Below are positions 1 through 9,832 of a stretch of 28,517 bases of DNA, in pieces. Position numbers and translations under genes: made by a program. The DNA comes from Basidiobolus ranarum (Eukaryota > Basidiobolomycota > Basidiobolomycetes > Basidiobolales). Under the pieces are notes generated by a model. The model was given only the letters and a program-made list of their open reading frames with translations. It was not told the DNA's origin and did not search any database. The DNA lies in assembly GCA_040143965.1 (NCBI GenBank), contig JASJQH010006990.1, positions 1-28,517 of the forward strand, written 5' to 3'. Each line of letters begins with the position of its first letter. The stretch's first letter is position 1.

Positions 1-2781
1 ACTAGCACCAGTCACAGCTTGCTGAAGACGAATGATTTGTTTATGAAGGGTAGGGTTTTGGGCATCAATACGGTGAGCAGACTTAAGGGCCTTGAGGGCG
101 AGAAGAAGCTTGCTTTGTCTAATGTAAATCTCAAATCCAAGGAGATGGGTTTCAATTCTATTACCGGCCAACTCTTGAAGGGGAGTAAGGAATTGAAGGG
201 CCTCGCCTAAAGGATTCTCAGTGCTAGCAAGTTTATCGCCATTAGGGTCTTCGTCTACCTTCTTGGTTGCTTGGTTCTTATGACTCTCTTCCTTGACTTG
301 AGCTTTCTTGGATTCGGCTTCTTGTTGAGCCTTAAGAGCAGCCTTGCGTTGCTTGTTCTTGTATTTTTTGATATCAGAAGGAGTCATGTTAGCAAAGTTG
401 GCCTGGTCAATCTCCTCTTGAGTTTTCTTTGGATTATCATAAAGATAGAGATAGTGCTTGACTGCGTTCTGGGCAGCACGGAAGTAGTAAGGATGAGATC
501 TTAGTTGATCCTCAAGACGAAGAAGACCAATATAAGCGCGGATGGTCATTTTACGTAAACAGTATGTGTGGAAATCAAACTGATCATCGGTAAACTCATT
601 GAAGTGCTTCTGAACTTGGTGATAGCGTTTGAGCGCTTTACCAATTTGGTTTTGTCTAGCAAAGCTTTCACCTGACTCTAAGGCAAACCACATACATTGC
701 ATATCTACAAGATCATTCAACGGATCTGTGCTATCAGCTCTGGTGAAAAGGACGATGGTCTTTTCAGCATCGGACACCTGATCGTTTCTTAACATATACT
801 TGGTACACTTGGAGTTGATGCATCTATCTTGAAGATCGAGTTCACGGCCCTCATTCAAACACTTCGAAGCTCCCTCGAAGTCACCACTGTGCTTAAGAAT
901 ACGGCCCTTGGTCATGTACAGTTCAACCATTGTAGGTGTGTGCTCAATGGCTGTGTTAATATACTCCAAGGCTTTCTCAGACTGTTGAGTGCGATCGAAG
1001 TGCTGAGCAAGGTAAAATAGACCCCAAAGATAGGCCGTAGGGGGCTCTTTAGCTTCTATAAGAGACATCAGTAAACATGGACAGATAAGAGATTGTGAAC
1101 CAAGGTAACAATACCTGCTTCAGGTGTAAATTTGCCACACTCGAGATAGGTTTTCATGTAACCCTCCAAAAGATCTTCGATAATCTTGACCTTTTCACTA
1201 TCGGTGTATAGATCCTTAAGGTTGACAAACAAAGAAGGAACTCCCTTTCTCAACTGTTGTTGCATATAAACATCTACTTGATGCTTGAATTGCTCTCCTA
1301 AAGTGGTATTACAATGCTTAGTACACCAATAGCTGTACATATACGAATGGCCTAATAGCACATACCATCAACCAAAGACAATGGGTATCTCTTAAGAAGA
1401 TTGGATCTGGGGTAGGTGCCAACCAACTCTTGGATGAGCTCAAGGGCCTGGGTCTTCTCATCGCTAGAGAGGTTATCTGAAGAAATTATTAGCAGTTATT
1501 TTCCATTGAGTATATCAAATTATCTTACCCTTCTTGTATCCTTTGCAGGCCAAAAGACCGTCAATATAAGCTCTACAATCGGAGTTTTCCTGGATAAGAT
1601 CCCGGTAAGCTTTCTCGGCTTCCTCTAATCTTTCGAGTTGAAGATAAAATTGTGCTGTAATAATAATTAAGAGTTAAGTTTGACATCAGAGACGTTCTAG
1701 TTCAATAAGAGCCTACCTCTCTTTTCTTGTAGAGAACGACGATCGGCTACATCTTCTTCTATTTCCTTCAAATGCTCCAAGGCCTTTTCAATATCACCAC
1801 TTTCCTCGATGATCATGTTTTTGTATAGGACCATTTCGCTATGCTCGAAGTCGATGCCCTTGGGTCTTCCCTGTTTATTCGTACATTATATTTAAGTCTA
1901 TGGGTATCTCATCTTTAACATTGGCGACTGGACGTACCTTCAAAGTCTCCTCATAAGAAGTGAGTACGTTGAGTGCCATGTCGTAGTTCTTTGATAAATG
2001 ATAAGAGATGGCGAGGGAAATCCAGAAAGCTCTGTTTTGAGGTCTAAGCTCAAGGAGTTGGTGAGTGGCATCCTAAGAAGATTCATCGTTGAGATATAAT
2101 GATTGTAGCCAAAATAGGGAAAGTAGTATCCTACACTGAATCCTTCATAGTTGCGCATTTGAATATGTAATAGCGAATAATCACGCAAAATTTGAAGATT
2201 TTCCTAAAGAAAATTCATTAGTCATATGCGCTACAACAAGTTACCTTGTAAAACAACGTACTTTGTCATATTTTAGAGCATGAGTATAACATTTCAAAGC
2301 TTCTTCGTAGTTTTTGTCGGATCTGTACAACAAACCGAAAACATGCCAACCTTACAGGGAAAGAAAGGTAAGCATGAACTCAGAAAACAGAAAGTTAAGA
2401 GGAGTTACTATGTACAAATGTGACTTCTGAGATTGTTTCGGAGACCCTTACGGACGAAATCATAGGCTTCTTCCTTCCTGTCCAAATGGTTCAAAAAAAG
2501 ACCCTTCATGGCCAAAGTTTCTAGAAAGAGGTTTTGATTGATGTAAGTTGAAAAAACTTTGAAACAAGATTATTGCTCGAAATTGAGTATACCTCCATGG
2601 TTAGGGAACTTCTTGAGAATCTGTTCGGCAGTCTTAAGACCCTTTTTATATTGTCTATGCTCATAAAATTTCTAGAGAATACAGTTGAAACATTTAGGAG
2701 CGTGACTAAATGAGTGGTTTTGTGGAATATAAGTACCAAAATAGTTTTGAAAACTGTTGTCTCCCTCTGAGGTAGATCCAT
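1..2781 (-). CDS. NAA15: N-alpha-acetyltransferase NatA auxiliary subunit (NAA15/Nat1), 3' end outside window
   Basis: Auxiliary, ribosome-anchoring TPR subunit of the NatA complex. It scaffolds the catalytic Naa10 for co-translational N-terminal acetylation in the cytosol. Exons on the minus strand: 2781-2737, 2671-2593, 2520-2416, 2350-2262, 2203-2135, 2072-1938, 1870-1717, 1654-1529, 1476-1366, 1297-1115 and 1055 to the edge. All ten introns are GT..AG, 52-72 bases, and the frame is kept for 717 codons. The start [15 protein letters not shown], then [13 protein letters not shown], matches the NAA15 N-terminus. Further hallmarks are [50 protein letters not shown] and the basic [15 protein letters not shown] segment, followed by FLTPLQ and the [11 protein letters not shown] block. 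About 130-150 C-terminal residues should lie beyond position 1. The gene is divergent from LAMTOR3 across 314 bases. The donor of exon 5 could be 2136 or 2134; only GTAGGA at 2134 keeps frame. Confidence 0.95.
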
Positions 2782-3095
2782 ATTTTGAATTTCACAAGAT
2801 CAAGGAAAGTGAAGACTTTAGGCCTAGTTTGGAACAAAGTAGAGACCACTACAGTATTCGATGCCAATGAGCTGCCTTTTTTTTTCCAATTGATTTCTCC
2901 TAGGTCTTTAGGTTGAATATCATACCCATTGATTAAACCAATTAAAACGACGTAATCCTTTAACACTCATAAGTGCCTCGATTAACGTCTGATGAAATGA
3001 TACTACCTCTCACGTGACATGCATATTGCAGGCAATTCGCGACTCTGAGGAGCAATCTAGCTGAGTGTGTTGAAGCTATTAGCACCTGAAGAAAC
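2782..3095. promoter_or_regulatory. Shared divergent promoter region of NAA15 and LAMTOR3
   Basis: The two start codons are 314 bases apart and point away from each other, so both promoters and 5' UTRs must fit here. I see a run of A/T with an 11-base T tract near 2877-2887 and an E-box-like CACGTG at about 3011, but no clear TATA box. An open minus frame crosses the part nearest NAA15 (2706-2966). It has no recognisable similarity and overlaps exon 1 of NAA15, so I do not call it a gene. Confidence 0.6.
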
Positions 3096-3780
3096 ATGGC
3101 TACCAACTTGCAATCACACATTGAAAAACTAATTAAGAGGTACTACAGCCACTTATCACAGCAGGACAATTGTGCTGTTTACTGATTATTTTCCGTTGGG
3201 ATTAACTTAAATATACAGAGTGGATGGACTTGAAGCAGTATTAATAACTGACAGAGACGGTGTCATCATTCTGAAAGGTGCGCCAATACTATTTTAACTT
3301 TACAAAGGGTTAGACGAATGTTAAGCAGTTTTACATGTATAGCCGCTGTAGATAACTTATCGACCAAGCTTTTGGAGCCTATTCTGTCTAATACTTTTGT
3401 AGTTGCTAGTGACCAGGTAGAATGTCTTTTGCTAAAGCAATGAAGTTACTCATCTCTTACCAATACTAAATTGGATTTATTTTTGATAGGCAAGCAAGCT
3501 TGGACTTAAGAAAAACCACAGCATTGTTAATATATTTGGCCTACATCAAATAGTACAATTTAATTTCTCTCCGCTTGTATTATCACTTGTGGCCGATTCT
3601 GAGGCTAATACAGGTACTTCCTTATTTGTAGTAGCTTTTTTATTATTTTAAACTCGACTCACCTAAAAATCCCTTTTTCTTAAAGGCGTGTTGATGGATC
3701 TGGGAAGTGAACTCAAATCTTTCACTGATATTATCATAGCTGCTATTAGCGAACAGAAGCCCAAAGATGATGAGCAGTAA
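3096..3780 (+). CDS. LAMTOR3: LAMTOR3 / MP1, Ragulator roadblock-type subunit
   Basis: Small roadblock/LC7-fold protein. In animals it heterodimerises with LAMTOR2 in the Ragulator complex, which tethers Rag GTPases and TORC1 to the lysosome or vacuole. Exons: 3096-3139, 3219-3277, 3343-3416, 3490-3613, 3686-3780, giving 131 residues; introns are 65-79 bases. The start follows GAAAC and gives MATNLQSHIEKLIKR. Family blocks in order are VDGLEAVLITDRDGV (residues about 16-30), ASDQ|ASKLGLKKNHSI, HQIVQFNFSPLVLS, ADSEANTG and a C-terminal helix ending PKDDEQ. These line up with human LAMTOR3 (VEGLHAIVVSDRDGV, ATDQGSKLGLSKNKSI, YQVVQFNRLPLVVSF, SSSANTG) over nearly its full length of 124. The ortholog is absent from budding yeast in recognisable form, so its presence supports a more basal or filamentous fungus. 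Confidence 0.93.
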
Positions 3781-4276
3781 TCGTTAACGACAAATATTAT
3801 CCCATATAAAGAAATTTCAAACGCCGTTTCTAGATCTATACGCAACTTTCATTAAAGACTCTTAGCTTTCTTTACCAAGTGAACATGACTAGAGTAATTA
3901 ATAGTTGGAATAATGATTAAGTGAAACTGGAAATAAACCAGGTTTAAGTTTCAGCTATGAATGATCAAAGTGCTTAGTTAAACGGGTGTGTTAGTAACAT
4001 ACTTGTAGCTGAGCAATAATGTAACCTTTCAGTAGTACAAGGCAATTTCTATAGAAAGAAAGCAGCTACCATCTTGAATGATGAAACAAACAAGTTTCCT
4101 ACCTCAATAATGTATAAGTATTTACGTGAGATTGATTATCGGTTGAAAGGAAACGGTTTATTTGGTAGATTGTACATGCGAAATAGAAAGAGTGCCCTTG
4201 GTAGGTGCACTTTCAAGTAAATAAACAAAAATGTTGTGGAATCGAGTAAATTAAAGAGAGCATCTACATATCCGGT
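3781..4276. other. Intergenic spacer between convergent LAMTOR3 and dioxygenase genes
   Basis: Convergent tails; the region should hold both 3' UTRs. An AATAAAC-type poly(A) signal lies near 4219 on the plus strand. A minus open frame at 3663-3845 is the shadow of LAMTOR3 exon 5 and its tail. I see no gene or RNA here. Confidence 0.5.
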
Positions 4277-5548
4277 TTAGACGTCTACATGAGCTAAGAA
4301 ATCTTTTGTGTCCAAGTAAACGCCTCTGAAATGACGAGGGCCAGAAAACCCGGTACGAGCGTGCAACATACGGTAGTTGTCATACACAATCAAATCACCA
4401 GACTTCAATGAAAAACGAAGTTGGTTTTCTGGGTCACGAACAAAGGCGGAAAATCTATTGTACGCACGATACCATTCTTCCATCAACTCAAAAGAGGTTT
4501 GATGGGGAGCCATGGTGAAGTAAGAATATCTAATCTTAGTAATCTTGGGTTCATCAATAGTAGATCCAGGAGCCAACTCAATGATTGGAGTGTTTAATGA
4601 TTTTTGATATTTGCTTTGCTTACGATCGAAACGGATTGGAACACTGGCCAAAAGGTCAAATGCGTGACGGTCCAACTCATTTCGAAGGTAGTATGCAGCT
4701 TGAACCGAATTTACCAAGTAACTATCACCACCCTCTGTCGCAGGATTAATGCATTGCAAGAATTGAATTCCCGGAGCCTCCTCGAGGTAGGGAAGATCTG
4801 TGTGAAGATCAACTCCATGATTGGTATATCCAAGTTGATCAGTATTGCTATTAGTTTTATTGTTAGTACGGAGGTCTTCAATACGGCCGAAATGAGAGCT
4901 GATAACCTCCTTATCCTTGGCAATGAAATCATGGATAATCTGCTCCGTATCAAGGCCACGATTACGAATAACCACCGCTCCATGTTGTTTGAAAAGAGTA
5001 GCAATGGCCCTGCTGTACGCCTTCAATCCCTCAGCCGATAATGGTTGCCCAGCATTGATATCTTCTTCAGCAGGTGGGTATTGCTCCAAATATTCTTGGA
5101 AATCTATCTCTACCTTGCTTCCATCGCTAATGGGTCGAGGAGTGGCTGTCCGATTTCTGGCATAGGCATACTCGTCAAGAAAAGTGAATGAATACGTGGA
5201 GATATGTCCATCATCCCATTCGACAGTGATGCCATCTTCTTTTTCATTACTGTCTACAACTCTGCTAGGAGTTACTATTAAGGGGATCTGGCTAGAGTCT
5301 ACAACTCTTTCGCCAGTTTGGGGGTGTCTGCAACCATTGAAGCATGGGCAATTGTGACGGAGCCAAAAATGATGGAAATCAGCATGATTATCAGACCCAG
5401 GGAAAAAGACACGAAGGTAAGTAGAATTGATAGCGGCAGAAGTAGTATTGGGAATCATGTCTTGACTGACTCTGAAGAGTATTAGGAAGTTCGGTTGTAA
5501 TGACGAGTTAACGATAGAAGTGGAAGTTTTATAGCTGCCAACGTTCAA
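4277..5548 (-). CDS. Gamma-butyrobetaine / trimethyllysine dioxygenase family protein (TauD/TfdA fold)
   Basis: Fe(II)/2-oxoglutarate dioxygenase of the carnitine-biosynthesis family; 423 residues, no intron. The N-terminal GBBH-like zinc domain is at about 43-125: WLRHNCPC and following residues supply C67, C69 and C73, and WDDGH supplies H115, the pattern seen in human BBOX1 (WLRDNCPC..C and a later His). The catalytic jelly roll spans about 150-415: HTD triad residues H249 and D251 in DLHTDLPYLEEAPGIQF, distal H396 in MLHARTG, and 2-oxoglutarate-binding arginine probably R405 in PRHFRGVY. The HTD region reads more like BBOX1. The stretch WYRAYN..RDPENQLRFSLKSGDLIVYDN reads more like TMLHE. 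I therefore leave the substrate open between gamma-butyrobetaine and trimethyllysine. The first 40 residues are Ser/Thr-rich with few acidic residues and could hold a mitochondrial presequence; M31 is an alternative start. Confidence 0.88.
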   Translation of the reverse strand: MNVGSYKTSTSIVNSSLQPNFLILFRVSQDMIPNTTSAAINSTYLRVFFPGSDNHADFHHFWLRHNCPCFNGCRHPQTGERVVDSSQIPLIVTPSRVVDSNEKEDGITVEWDDGHISTYSFTFLDEYAYARNRTATPRPISDGSKVEIDFQEYLEQYPPAEEDINAGQPLSAEGLKAYSRAIATLFKQHGAVVIRNRGLDTEQIIHDFIAKDKEVISSHFGRIEDLRTNNKTNSNTDQLGYTNHGVDLHTDLPYLEEAPGIQFLQCINPATEGGDSYLVNSVQAAYYLRNELDRHAFDLLASVPIRFDRKQSKYQKSLNTPIIELAPGSTIDEPKITKIRYSYFTMAPHQTSFELMEEWYRAYNRFSAFVRDPENQLRFSLKSGDLIVYDNYRMLHARTGFSGPRHFRGVYLDTKDFLAHVDV

Positions 5549-5700
5549 GAATGCGATATTACGCCATCATTAGTGATAATTATCTAGTCCAGTGAGGCTA
5601 CAGGGCAAGGACTGACCAAAAAATCCGGTAAATTGCGTGATTTTGTGTGGGCTGACTAAATCTCACCAAGTGACGATTTTCGCATCTCAAATTAATCCAA

Positions 5701-5708
5701 TATATATA
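5701..5708. promoter_or_regulatory. TATATATA element after a CCAAT core
   Basis: CCAATATATATACC at 5696-5709 combines a CCAAT pentamer with a symmetrical TATA run. It lies 150 bases upstream of the dioxygenase start (minus strand) and could equally serve a plus-strand transcript. The first well-placed plus ATG downstream (5854, GAAAATGGC) opens only a 12-codon frame. Confidence 0.4.
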
Positions 5709-6146
5709 CCCCTACAGCAAGGCGAGAGTTAGTCTTGATACTCGGTAGTTGATCGAGATTTAGTCGAGGAATCTATTGATACGACTAAACCAAGCAGCAC
5801 ACTCACCCAGGCATATAAGGCAAGTGTTCAGCAACACAGCTATAGAGGTAGAAAATGGCATCATCTCAAGATTTTACCACAACATGCCAATGACTCATTT
5901 TGATCACCAACACCCATCATGGTGGGATATCGTACCAGTATTGGTCATTGAGGAATATGTGTCTGTATCAATACTTAGCAGTAGTTGGAGAACTGTGTCT
6001 GTTTCAGTACTTGGTTAGAGAATTGTTTGTAGTTAGGGTTAAGTTGGCATTTGACGGTTCACAGCCTAGGTACAAGCGAATAAACATCAGAGGCTTAAAG
6101 TTATAAATGAACCGGAGTTTACACAGGCATATATTCTTTCTTTCAT

Positions 6147-6238
6147 GATGACTATATGCATTCCCTTTTGATGACTATATGCATTGACTTTTGATGATTA
6201 TATATGCACTCCTTTTCGTTAAATCTATGCGTTCTTTT
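6147..6238 (+). repeat. Tandem repeat, 23-base unit, three copies plus a degenerate fourth
   Basis: Units at 6147-6169, 6170-6192 and 6193-6216 share the frame GATGA[C/T]TATATGCA followed by CTTTT. Units 1 and 2 differ at two positions; unit 3 carries a TA insertion. 6217-6238 (CTATGCG..CTTTT) is a decayed fourth copy. It is non-coding and lies about 700 bases upstream of the PH-domain gene. Confidence 0.85.
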
Positions 6239-6928
6239 GGTGGTATTGTCAAATCTAGCATCTCTTCATTAAAGCGGTTTGGGAAGGAATGGTGGATATG
6301 ATGAACTGGAAATAATGGTGAATGCGATTACACACAAGCCAGAAATAGAGGTGGGAAAATTCCAACACCCATTGCCGATACCAAATCACAATACATACAA
6401 ACAAATAGTGAATGACTTCAAACTAAACTAGGAACGAAACCTGTTCTAAGACATGTTGCAGTCAAATAGTGATATGGGATTTGCATAAGATCGAAGGAAA
6501 TAATCCCAAATTAGAACTAATTTGAGTATATTTATAAATAGTAACAATTCGAGTAGGCCAGTCTTCTGGTGATACCTTTGTTACCTTAATTTATTCTTTC
6601 TCTTTCAAAGAGTACGAAATTGATACAGCCATTCCGTATTTGATGCCCTCTTACCATTTTGAGTTCCTTTTACTCTGATTCACCTTACTCTCCACTCCAA
6701 CTCCTGTATTTGTTCATATCTGCTGACCTACCACCATACACTATCCTCCATAACTTCCTACCTTTCTAACCATAGTCTTTACCCCAATTAGCCACTTTAT
6801 TTCGTAGATTCTCAATATTTAAATTTACTTTTGAGAGTCAAAATAACCTGGTTTTCTAACATCTACGGTTACTACTTAAATTCTTCTAATCTGCTGTAGG
6901 AGGGTTGAAAGATTTCGCTATAACCTCT

Positions 6929-9229
6929 ATGGATATACAAAACCTTATGGAACCTGAAGGGACCAATTTCGAATACGCAATAGCAGATTCCTCCCCAAGC
7001 GACTCGCTCTTTGAGAACAATACCGCACCACTAGCTAAACGAAGTAATGATTTTGACTTTTATGTGCGTTATGTAGCCAAGGATTTGTGGAAACGGATGT
7101 CTTTCTCAAGGAATGAGAGTGTTACATATACCAAGCAAATGTGTCTGACCAACTGCGGTATCACTTCACAGAAAAGCAATATCTCTTTACCTACTTTATT
7201 TTCTCCATATACCCTGTCGGACCGGGAAACTGAAGCGAATTCAGATGAATTTTTACTTACTGAAACTGATTGGACAACAGAGTATGGATTATATTGGCCA
7301 GCTGCAGTAAGACATTTGTATATAACGCACCATGGTATTGTACTTGATTAACTTCTTAAAATCAACGTAGGGACATTGGCTAGATGATTCTAGGCGCTTG
7401 GCCACTTATCAGTTTGGAACGCAAGTAACTTAACTTTTACTAGAGCAATCAACGACACTTGGGTATTAAATCCACCGTTTGTTTCTGCTCTTTCTGAAAT
7501 AATAGGATATAATCGAAATACAGCATCGCAATAGCTTTATTTTATTGCCGGTACATATATCTATATACATATGTGAGTGTTTCTTATCTTCTAACGCACA
7601 TCCTCTCAATGATAGACATTGAATTATTTCGAAAGCTATGCTGAAGGCTATTTGCTGAAAAAATGCGGCAAAGGGATCTCTCAGTGTTGGAGTTTGCGAT
7701 GGTTCTGCTTACGCGGGGCAGCAATATGTTATTCACGAAGAGCAAAGGTAAATTAACCGCTAGAACTACTAGAGAGGAGTGATTCTAACATCTTCGCTTG
7801 AAACCACAGGATTGTTCTAGTGCTATTATCAACATTCACGATCGGTTTGTATTTGTGGAGGGAAATCATTTTAAATCGAAAGACGAAAACAGCTGGCAGT
7901 TTTCGATTCAATTGGGCAGCAAAACGCTCGATTTGAAAGTTACCACCCTCCAGGTAGCTACTCTACTGCCTATATCACGAGTAACATTTCAATTGATATT
8001 TGTTTCATTCTTAGGAATATGAACACTGGCGTCGCATATTTAAGAATCTCCAAACCCGGAATCTGGAAGAGCGTACATGTCGTAAACAATCGCTATCTAT
8101 TGAATCAGCAACTGCATCTGCAATATGGTCCAAATCAGCTGAAACATCGAAATGCTTGGACAGCTTTGTTGGAGAGAATAAACCCAGGCCTCGCTCAAGA
8201 TCATTTCTAACCCGACACGAAATATTCTCAAGTGAAACCCATTTTAAAGCCACTTTGATTGTTATTCATCACTCAAATCAATTATCTTTTTATAGAATCA
8301 AGTCATTCATTTGCTAAGCCACGTAAGGAAAGTATCCCTGAGCCAAAACGAATTATCCCTGTCAGAAGAGCATACTTCCAATTACAGAATGAGCCAGAAT
8401 TCGTATACATTGGTTTCAAGCCCAAAATGGCATACATATTCGGAAATAGCTCGGTAAGCTAAAGCTCGTTTTCATCAACTACAACCTATTAACACCCCTT
8501 TAATACAGCATCACAACGATGAACGGTGTATGTCCTTGTCCAATGCCTGGGTTGAAGTGGAGTACTCAACTGGCCGCTTCATGTTTGTATTCAATATCAA
8601 AAGCTACGCTGAGGATAGAATATCCCCTCCAGATGGTATAATTGGGAGACTTTATGTTGAAAGCGATGCTGAAATGAAGATGTGGCTTGTTGAATTTACA
8701 GAAGCAGCAGGTAAGATCTATTAGCTGATATTCTTTTTGAGAAAGCAACCTCTAATTGCCGGGAAATACAGATATGCAGATCTCCTTGGGAAATATCAAA
8801 TCAGTCATATTTGAAACAATACCCTCGAATCGATCAGCAGCCCCTGTGTCGGAATTTGACGATGGCTACTCTACATCCCCGCCTACCACCCCAACAAGCT
8901 TAAGTGGGTCTGAAATCACTAACTTCCCCTTCACCCCATCGAAATACTTTACACCAAGTCGACAAAGCTTGAGAGATGATTATGAAGAGGTGAATTTCGC
9001 ACCAAACAAACCTCGATAATGTTACTTTGATTAACGTGATTTACAGGTATATACTGCAAGACCCCCATCCGTCATAGACACTACTAAGCATCAGTCAGAG
9101 GACATTGACATGTCACGATATGGAACATCTGCCCCTACACCGTTTTATCTAAGCCCCTACCGAGTGGTTAAAAAAACCTCACAGCGATTTCCTACCACAT
9201 TTTGGAGACGTCGGGGCTCAATAATATGA
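6929..9229 (+). CDS. Ubiquitin-like/RA-type segment plus two PH-like domains, putative signalling scaffold
   Basis: Nine exons: 6929-7306, 7371-7424, 7616-7747, 7810-7953, 8015-8231, 8296-8453, 8509-8710, 8772-8989, 9047-9229; 561 residues. Residues about 46-148 look like a ubiquitin-fold RA or FERM-F0 type domain: FYVRYV..WKRMSFS, then TDWTTEYGLYWPAA|GHWLDDSRRLATYQF, comparable in pattern to kindlin F0 (DWSDYALWW, TLDKYGVQ). PH1 is at about 154-250: EGYLLKKCGKG, WSLRWFCLRGAAICYS, and the closing helix EYEHWRRIFKNL with its invariant Trp. PH2 is at about 330-428: VRRAYFQL, EFVYIGFKP, RFMFVFNIKSYAED, and SDAEMKMWLVEF with the closing Trp. The linker and tail are Ser/Pro/Thr-rich (SPPTTPTSLSGS), as in phosphoregulated scaffolds. 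The order RA-like then PH recalls MRL/Grb7 Ras effectors; binding to a Ras-like GTPase and to membranes is inference. Intron 2 is 191 bases against 55-64 for the others and may hide an exon. The start is the first ATG in frame; an upstream exon is possible. I recognise no named ortholog. Confidence 0.75.
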
Positions 9230-9832
9230 TAGCGAACCAAGTGTTCTAAGCTGAGCTTATATCACTACAATTATCCGTCACTTTTAACAAATACTTCGGT
9301 GCATATATATCACCAAGTAATTCTCTTAATATTCATCATGGGAAGTGAGATTTATTATATAATTTCACTCTATTTTGGTAGCATGTTATCTATTTAGTCC
9401 TGCACTTATTACATTTCGGATGATGGATAGGATACCCTCACTCCACCACATGTGCTTTTGTTCATTTGTACATTAAATGAAATCATGGAACTTATTAAAC
9501 TGAATCCAATTTAGTCCGTTGTAACGATACTCTATGTCCATATCATCCAGCGTTTCTTGGTATGTATCCTAGCACGAAACAGAACATTATGGAAGTGTAT
9601 TTTATTTTTAGATATTATAACACTAGGATTAATAAGATAGAAAAAGGTTATATACCAGATACGATGTTGTAAGATGAGGTAAAAAAGAACCAATGTACAG
9701 GAAACAATTTGCGCTGAGAAAGTGTGAAAAATTTGAGGGGGTAGGCTTTAAAAAAGATTCCAAAAAACTGAACTTGGATACTCTATGATTGTAGGGAAGA
9801 GAGGATGAAAAATGAAATGTTGTGAGTGTTGT
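9230..9832. other. Intergenic spacer between convergent PH-domain gene and TAF9
   Basis: Convergent 3' ends. AT-rich, with ATTAAATGAAA near 9472 and several poly(T)/poly(A) tracts suited to 3' UTRs. No open frame of note, no repeat, no RNA gene seen. Confidence 0.5.

Larger units (their letters stand above)
5549..6928. other. 1.4 kb spacer between two divergent genes
   Basis: Upstream of both the dioxygenase (minus) and the PH-domain gene (plus). It holds the TATA element at 5701, two 19-base direct copies differing at two positions (5958-5976 and 5994-6012, 36 bases apart, core TGTGTCTGT), the three-copy 23-base tandem repeat at 6147, and a TTAGGGTT motif at 6033-6040. Just before the first coding exon, CTAAT (6887) followed by CTGCTGTAG (6891-6899) looks like a branch site and acceptor. 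An upstream non-coding or short coding exon of the PH gene may therefore lie in this spacer. No open frame here resembles a known protein. Confidence 0.5.

Noticed and set aside
2706-2966. 86-codon minus open frame upstream of and overlapping NAA15 exon 1
   Set aside because: No similarity recognised; the NAA15 start at 2781 in another frame matches the family N-terminus and this frame covers its promoter.
5776-6106. Overlapping plus open frames of 80 and 68 codons downstream of the TATA at 5701
   Set aside because: No recognisable domain, start codons are non-ATG or poorly placed, and part of the frame is the imperfect direct repeat.
6147-6216. CRISPR-like array
   Set aside because: Units abut without unique spacers and the DNA is nuclear and eukaryotic.
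6140-6240. Possible C/D-box snoRNA because of repeated TGATGA
   Set aside because: No CTGA box D at a suitable distance and no terminal stem; the words belong to a tandem repeat.
6905-6928. TTG start for the PH-domain protein
   Set aside because: Non-ATG start; the codons before 6929 may instead be part of an exon following the acceptor-like TAG at 6897-6899, which I cannot prove.
7307-7351. Unspliced extension of PH-gene exon 1 to the stop at about 7351
   Set aside because: A strong GTAAGA donor at 7307 and an acceptor at 7370 join in frame to a segment continuing the ubiquitin-like pattern.
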